Shown here piece by piece: positions 5,537 through 6,990 of a stretch of DNA of 6,990 nt. Both the position numbers and the translations under genes were made by a program. The first letter of the stretch is position 1; each line of letters opens with the position of its first letter. This DNA comes from an uncultured Verrucomicrobiota bacterium (lineage in GTDB: Bacteria > Verrucomicrobiota > Kiritimatiellia > RFP12 > UBA1067). Where the stretch lies: NCBI GenBank assembly GCA_945487985.1, contig CALYTX010000072.1:1-6990 (forward strand), written 5' to 3'. The notes beneath the pieces are model-generated. The model was not told the origin of the DNA. It saw nothing but the letters and a program-made list of their open reading frames with translations, and ran no database searches.

Positions 5537-6990
5537 ATGAAGAATCTCGCCTTTGGTGTTTTGTTTTTGTTCGCCGCTTCTGCCTTTGCGGCCCGGCCAA
5601 TTGCGCGCTGGGATGTGATTCCTTACCAGCGCGTTTCGGGAACGTTCAAAGCCGGCGTGGTCGCCTTCCACGAGAAGGGCGTCAAAGTCCAGTTTTCTGT
5701 CAATGGCAAGCAGGCGTTCACAGCCGACCATCCAACGCTTAACCCGCGCACAAAAGTGTGGGAGTATGTGTTTGCGTTCGACGCGTCGAAGTTTGATGAT
5801 GGACTCGTCAAACTCGGCGCCAAGGCGATTACCGAGGGTGAAAAGCCGTATGAACTTCCTGAGCTTGAGCTTTACGCCAACTCGAAAAAGACCCAAGGCT
5901 CCCGTAAGCGCATTTGGGTTGACCCGGTGAACGGCAACGAATTCGCCGACGGTTCGAAGGATTCGCCAGTCAAATCGCTAAAGCAGGCTCTTGCCAAAGC
6001 TGGTGACGGAGGAACGGTCTTTCTGCTGCCGGGGAAATACCACGCTAAAATGATGGGCGGGGCGAAAGACAACCGGTTTTGGACGCTGGTGTGTCCCGCC
6101 AAGGGCGTGAAACGTTCGCAGGTGAAGATTCTCGGTGGACGCAGCGGTTCGGAGAAGATCCACTTCAAGAATGTCGAATTGTACAGCGAAATTGACAGCG
6201 GCTACGGAACGATTATGATGGGCGAAGGCGGCGCGACAATGGCTTGGTTCGACAATTGCCGCTTCTACAACAAGGGCGGGCGCTACGGCGGATCGGTTTC
6301 GGTGTTCGGCAATCGCCTGAGGGCGTTCGTGACCGGCGGTTCGACATCAGAGGTCGCCAACGGACCTTTTGCGGAGCTTATTCGCGGGCATTCGATTTCC
6401 ACCATTTCGTGCGACGCGCTGCCGCCGGAGAATACGCTCGTTGTCAACACCACGGTAGATGGAATAGACGCTACCGGAACCGCCTTCGATCCTGATCTTT
6501 TCAACGGATTCGCCTCGGGCAAGAATTGGGCCGAGAATGTCATACTCTACAACATCAAAGCTACGGACTGCAAGGCGAAGGGGATTTCTGGACACCGGAT
6601 GCGCAATTGCGCTTTCGTCAACATCGTCGTCGAAGGGGGCGGCGGGACGTTCGCGGATTCGATTTTTTCGGAGGAGGTTGAAAACTGTCTTTTCGCCCAT
6701 ATTACATTCGTCGATCAAGACCTGCAGATGATGAAGACTAAGAACCGCACGATTGATTTCATTCCGCAGGATGTCCGCTTTTTCAATTGCGTCTACAAGA
6801 ACGTGGAAGGGTATGAAACAAGCGATGGCTCGAAGGGATTAACAGTTCGCAACTCGGCCTACTACAATCGCGACGAGCACGGCAAGCAGGCTACATTTGG
6901 AGAGAACGCCGTCAAGATCGAACGGCTTTTCCCTGGCGAGGCCGAGAAGAACTATGCCTTGCCCGATAACTCCCCGGCTCGCGACAATGG
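5537..6990 (+). CDS. Secreted right-handed beta-helix protein with DUF1565 region, 3' end outside window
   Basis: The frame is open from the ATG at 5537 to the window edge (484 codons, no stop). A classical signal peptide MKNLAFGVLFLFAASAFA ends in an AFA/A cleavage site after residue 18. Residues about 20-115 form a beta-sandwich, probably Ig-like (ARWDVIPYQRVSGTFKAGVV, then FSVNG). From about residue 126, IWVDPVNGNEFADGSKDSP and the following ALAKAGDGGTVFLLPGKY match the DUF1565 start of pectate-lyase-like parallel beta-helices. Repeated rungs with Asn and aromatic residues follow (FDNCRFYN, VENCLFAHITF, VRFFNCVYKNV). The last residues, ALPDNSPARDNG, resemble the SPA.D.G motif near the C-terminus of such proteins, so little is probably missing. 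The likely role is binding or cleaving an extracellular polysaccharide; catalytic residues cannot be assigned. The Shine-Dalgarno is weak, and the gene follows the DUF1080 gene by 29 bases, probably in one operon. Confidence 0.85.
   Translation, partial: MKNLAFGVLFLFAASAFAARPIARWDVIPYQRVSGTFKAGVVAFHEKGVKVQFSVNGKQAFTADHPTLNPRTKVWEYVFAFDASKFDDGLVKLGAKAITEGEKPYELPELELYANSKKTQGSRKRIWVDPVNGNEFADGSKDSPVKSLKQALAKAGDGGTVFLLPGKYHAKMMGGAKDNRFWTLVCPAKGVKRSQVKILGGRSGSEKIHFKNVELYSEIDSGYGTIMMGEGGATMAWFDNCRFYNKGGRYGGSVSVFGNRLRAFVTGGSTSEVANGPFAELIRGHSISTISCDALPPENTLVVNTTVDGIDATGTAFDPDLFNGFASGKNWAENVILYNIKATDCKAKGISGHRMRNCAFVNIVVEGGGGTFADSIFSEEVENCLFAHITFVDQDLQMMKTKNRTIDFIPQDVRFFNCVYKNVEGYETSDGSKGLTVRNSAYYNRDEHGKQATFGENAVKIERLFPGEAEKNYALPDNSPARDN

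Overview
The window is a gene-dense, moderately GC-rich bacterial segment in which all six genes lie on the + strand. There are no RNA genes, insertion sequences or CRISPR arrays, and no intergenic gap exceeds about 62 bases. The mix of genes resembles the polysaccharide-degrading anaerobes of the PVC superphylum (Kiritimatiellota, Lentisphaerota, Verrucomicrobiota). It includes a large GH2 glycosidase, a DUF1080 lipoprotein, an exported DUF1565 beta-helix protein and a cytoplasmic FHA protein with long Ala-Pro tracts. The taxonomic guess is inference; no marker gene is present to settle it.

Layout. Bases 2-853 hold the C-terminal part of a GH2 beta-galactosidase-type protein cut by the left edge. 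It overlaps by an ATGA junction with a small PglC/WbaP-like phosphoglycosyl transferase (850-1455). After 47 bases carrying a strong Shine-Dalgarno comes a complete siroheme/[4Fe-4S] nitrite/sulfite reductase (1503-3008). A 52-base AT-rich gap holds an extended -10 promoter (TGGTATAAT) so close to the next ATG that the transcript should be nearly leaderless. The gene it drives (3061-4461) encodes an N-terminal FHA domain followed by two Ala-Pro tracts that bracket and separate blocks of a KLPPKP repeat. Next come a DUF1080 lipoprotein (4524-5507) and, 29 bases later, a secreted parallel beta-helix protein (5537 to the right edge).

How the genes may work together. The last two genes look like an exported pair acting on glycans, one lipid-anchored and one with an ordinary signal peptide. 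The GH2/transferase pair couples a glycan-degrading enzyme with a glycan-building one, which is an unusual pairing. The siroheme reductase is a housekeeping-type or sulfur/nitrogen assimilation enzyme with no partner gene visible here. The FHA protein is the least ordinary item. It reads as a phosphothreonine-binding module attached to rigid spacers and repeated short basic-proline motifs, with no visible membrane segment or enzymatic domain. I found no convincing complete new multi-gene system; the FHA/KLPPKP protein and its promoter deserve the closest look.
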